Below are positions 60,967-64,000 of a DNA stretch of 64,000 nucleotides, one piece after another. How positions within the stretch are numbered: the stretch's first letter is position 1; every line of letters starts with the position of its first letter. The DNA is from Ceratothoa steindachneri (lineage: Eukaryota > Arthropoda > Malacostraca > Isopoda > Cymothoidae): the NCBI GenBank assembly GCA_963969495.1, contig OZ018325.1, positions 201,343,446-201,407,445 on the forward strand, in the 5' to 3' direction. The notes under the pieces were generated by a model, which was not told the DNA's origin, made no database searches, and saw nothing but the letters and a program-made list of their open reading frames with translations. The position numbers and the translations under genes are program-made.

Positions 60967-61009
60967 TATTTACCAGTACATATAAAGAATCAATTTTGAC
61001 CCCCACATC

Positions 61010-61530
61010 TAATAATGATTAAGATTCATTTTCAAATAAGGCTAAGATGTGCATTTGCTAAGTACTTCTGTTATATGTGTAAGTTTGTTCGTGACGACCT
61101 ACATATACATATGTATGATTCATTTTGGCCCGTCCTTTTTGCTCATTTTCAGTAAAGTCTGTGCCTCCGGTCATTCATAAACCATTAATTGCACTTGCTC
61201 TATTTGGCTTACATCCATTCCCTTCTATTCAATAATCGAGCAATTTATAAAATTAGTGGCTTTGAGCAGAGTTAGTTCCTAAATCATCGGCGTGTCTTAG
61301 AGCTGCAAATGGAACGTTCATGACAAACTGAACTAACTTCTCTTCTTCCACCGAAACCTTCTCTAATCCATTTATACAAGCAGACTTTCGCTTTCCACGC
61401 GAATTCCTCCTCTTTTGACCTTAAAAAGATTTCTTTGATGGCGACAATTCCTCTTCACGCTCTTCATTACCTCTTAGCATCCCTCTTGTTCTCATTTCCT
61501 CCTCTATGTACCTATAAGCAACTTGGTTAT
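61010..61530. other. No gene recognised
   Basis: AT-rich DNA between the mariner and a CR1-like LINE fragment. Confidence 0.4.
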
Positions 61531-61534
61531 TAAA

Positions 61535-62290
61535 GTTACACGCAGAGGGCAACGAAGATTATTCCTTCCCTGAGGCACCTTGAATATGTAGATAGACTGA
61601 GGGTATTCAATATGTTCTCGTTCGAAAGGAAGTGCTTGAGAGGGGATATGATTGAGCTCTTTAAAAAATTTTCCGGGATAGATAAATTGGATGTTAGCAA
61701 GTTTTTTGAGTTAGATGATGGAAATCGGACTAGAGGTCACCACTTGAAAATTAAAACGCAAGGGTGTAGGTTGGATTTAAGAAAATATTTTTTCACCAAT
61801 AGAGTGGTAGACTTCTGGAACAAATTGCCGCGGAGGGTAGTAGGTAGTCCAAATCTAAATGTATTTAAGAGTAGGTTGGATGAGTTTATGGGAAGGGAAG
61901 GTTGTGATGGTTCCTAAGTTTTGTATATATTAATATTGTTTTTATATATCTATAGCTGCATGATTTAGTTCTTGACAAGCCTTGATTGGTGATACCCTTG
62001 TTTGTGGACGCAATCCTCTGGATGTAGTTTTCTTGGGAGTTTGGGTACCTTAAAAAAGAGGCCGTTTGACTCGGATGACCTATGATGAGCCCTTGTGGCT
62101 TTTGTCATCTGTTATATTATATTGTGGGGAACTTTGATTTTGTCTTTCCCTGGTGATGGTGCTTTTTGTGGGTGGGTTTTGACGGATGCGGATGACCTTC
62201 GATAGGCCCTTGTGGCTTTTTTCATCCGTGAAATTATGTATGTATGTTATGTTAATGAGTAAAATAATGTGATCCCATCTCCCCCAAACT
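61535..62290 (+). pseudogene. CR1-like LINE, extreme 3' end with 3' UTR
   Basis: 'QRATKIIPSLRHLEYVDRLR' (61537-61597) leads into an open frame 61612-61917 with 'FNMFSFERKCLRGDMIELFK', 'YFFTNRVVDFWNKLPRRVV' and 'VFKSRLDEFMG'. This is the C-terminus of CR1-type ORF2, related to 32600-32880 but from a different copy. The frame is intact to its stop, so the 5'-truncated insertion is fairly young. In the 3' UTR the word 'CCCTTGTGGCTTTTGTCATC' near 62090 recurs with small changes near 62205. Confidence 0.8.
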
Positions 62291-62299
62291 ATTTACTAG

Positions 62300-62888
62300 C
62301 AGTGCTTAATGAGATTTGTCTTGGGTCTGTCTACTGGGGCTAATAGGAAGTCAGAATATTTAGGGAATTATTTAAACAGATTTAAGCTCGAGTTAAAAAA
62401 ATAGTTAAACCATATTCGCTTTGGTGAAGACATTGGGTTATTTGCCTTGAATTCATAAGAATTACAGATAATAATAACGGAATTATCACAGGCCAGTCTC
62501 GCAGTTGGAATGGAAATAATATATTAAAAAACAACAAAAACTAAACAGTAGTTATGACAATTAACATTTTTAGCAGATAGAAAGATACTATTACAAAGAC
62601 AGTTGGATTTTGCCCATCAGTTGGATGAATGAGTGGAATGGGTCAGGATGAGAAAATGTGTACAATAAATTCATTATGAGAGGCAAATCCAAATAAAAAG
62701 TAAAGAAGAAACGTCTTGTTTCATGTTTTGAACCACATATAAATTGTATATGTCTATGGGAAAGCGTAAGGAACCTGGGCATTACCATTGACACCAAAGA
62801 CTAAAATGAAATGCCATTAACGAAAGGTAGAAGGATCGAATCCCGATTCAGTGTTGTCATTTTCCATCTTTAGCTGGGTGCGCTAGAA
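62300..62888. other. No gene recognised; one B-box-like word
   Basis: 'AAGGATCGAATCCCG' near 62829-62843 resembles a tRNA B box but no tRNA fold is seen. Confidence 0.35.
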
Positions 62889-62910
62889 AGAGGGAGAGAG
62901 AGAGAGAGAT

Positions 62911-62941
<31 letters not shown>

Positions 62942-62955
62942 AAGAGGGAGAGGCG
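62889..62955. repeat. (GA)n microsatellite
   Basis: A slightly imperfect GA repeat. Confidence 0.95.
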
Positions 62956-62959
62956 GAGG

Positions 62960-64000
62960 AAAGGTTTAGACGTTAATATAATGTCTTGATTTGTAGGTCG
63001 GATGCATAAATTATATGATTCGCAGCCTTCATTCCCCAGTTTCCTTCATTTCCAGGACGCACCAAATAGGACTTCATCCTCTCATCCTATTAATAGCGTT
63101 TGGATGAATGAATCGTTAATTCCACTAGGATTAATTTTATATTATTTCCATCGCCTCGAGCGAAGTTAATTCCATTTCTTTTAACGTAATCTTAACGAAG
63201 CTGGAAGCGTGGAAAAGGCGGGAGGAATCAACTAGAAAACCAACAATAAACTATCTTGATTTTTCTTGCTTGAGATGTTTCTTCAAAATGATGAAATGTG
63301 ACGATGCTATTCAGATCTGAAACGCGAAATAAAGGATTTGTTTTTATGCAAATGAGTTTACCATAATGCCTCACAACCAGGAGTAAAAGCGATATAAATT
63401 ACTGCCTCACATCAGCTCTTGCAGGGATTCCGAACTAACGCTGTCTTCTAAGATTTGGTCCTATGTTCCGTGTTGAAGGAAAATGGATAAAGTCGGATTT
63501 AAGTTTATTTTCAAATAGGAGAAATGGTAGGTAGCGCCCCCCTCCCCCTAAAAAGAGAGATGGGGAAATGGACCAAAGAAAGAGGCCGTTTTAAGGATAT
63601 ATTCTCCATTTTCAACGTCTATAAATGAAATATATGAACCCCAGAAAATTTTACTCCAGGGCATATTGAATTAAAGATAGGAAGAAAGAGATATTTAAAA
63701 GAATAAAAAGTGATGAAGATATAAAATAAACTGAGAGTAAATATCGCCGGAATTATTTTCGTTTCAGTTTTTATATATTTACAAACATCAACAAACAAAC
63801 AATCATGGGCGTGAGGGGACTTGTATTTGAAACTTTCGTAGGAGGATGTATGGACTTACCACGTAGTGTTGTATGCAATTATTCCAAGTATACCTTATTT
63901 GTTCGAGGTAGATTTCCTACTGGAGTAGACTGGATCAGTAATAGAAAAGGATTCAAAGCCTAGGAAAATTCTAGTCCTAATGAAGTAGTCCAGTAAAATG
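62960..64000. other. No gene recognised
   Basis: Mixed AT-rich DNA to the window end with no coding signal or recognised repeat. Confidence 0.4.

Overview
The window looks like nuclear DNA from an arthropod, most likely a crustacean, although the species cannot be fixed from sequence alone. A short TTAGG-type telomeric motif lies near 39.2 kb. The rest is long (TA)n, (GA)n and (CA)n microsatellites, several minisatellites, mariner/Tc1-type transposon relics, non-LTR retrotransposons (LINEs) and Penelope-like elements (PLEs). I found no convincing host protein-coding gene, rRNA or intact tRNA gene. Almost every recognisable coding stretch is a decayed mobile-element gene broken by frameshifts, stops or deletions.

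Layout. 0.4-3.3 kb: an L2/CR1-like LINE on the minus strand. 3.6-4.1 kb: a degenerate minisatellite. 4.2-5.8 kb: an LTR-like unit, with an inverted second copy at 56.7-58.1 kb. 6.0-9.7 kb: a LINE with RNase H on the minus strand. 11.6-12.1 kb: a MITE-like element, with relatives at 49.2 and 54.8 kb. 12.4-14.6 kb: a pseudogene of a multi-copy arthropod family that I recognise but cannot name. 15.4-19.9 kb: a PLE reverse-transcriptase gene split by a 2.5 kb element that has short terminal inverted repeats and a satellite-like interior; an inverted relative lies at 47.2-48.5 kb. 22.3-23.0 kb: a PLE GIY-YIG endonuclease fragment. 23.1-31.8 kb: four mariner/Tc1-type relics, two large palindromes and the possible ends of a hAT-like element. 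31-33 kb: LINE fragments. 33.8-41.3 kb: a cluster of unrelated minisatellites. 41.3-42.0 kb: a PLE RT fragment on the minus strand. 45.0-45.5 kb: a LINE fragment. 49.9-50.9 kb: a second unnamed-family pseudogene. 51.6-54.6 kb: a nearly full-length RTE-like LINE. 59.1-59.8 kb: a polypurine minisatellite. 60.0-61.0 kb: an internally deleted mariner with clear ends. 61.5-62.3 kb: the 3' end of a CR1-like LINE.

The genes do not form a pathway; the window records nested transposition. The most notable items are: (1) the short-TIR element family filled with a pentamer-type satellite, one copy of which splits a PLE; (2) a perfect inverted repeat with 136 bp arms at 26.0-26.4 kb, whose loop carries a tRNA-like B box; (3) the inverted LTR-like pair sharing a short reading frame and a GTAAGT splice-donor-like site; (4) the two unnamed multi-copy protein families; and (5) a hairpin motif shared by three PLE-type ends. 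Protein family assignments rest on motifs recognised by eye, not on searches.
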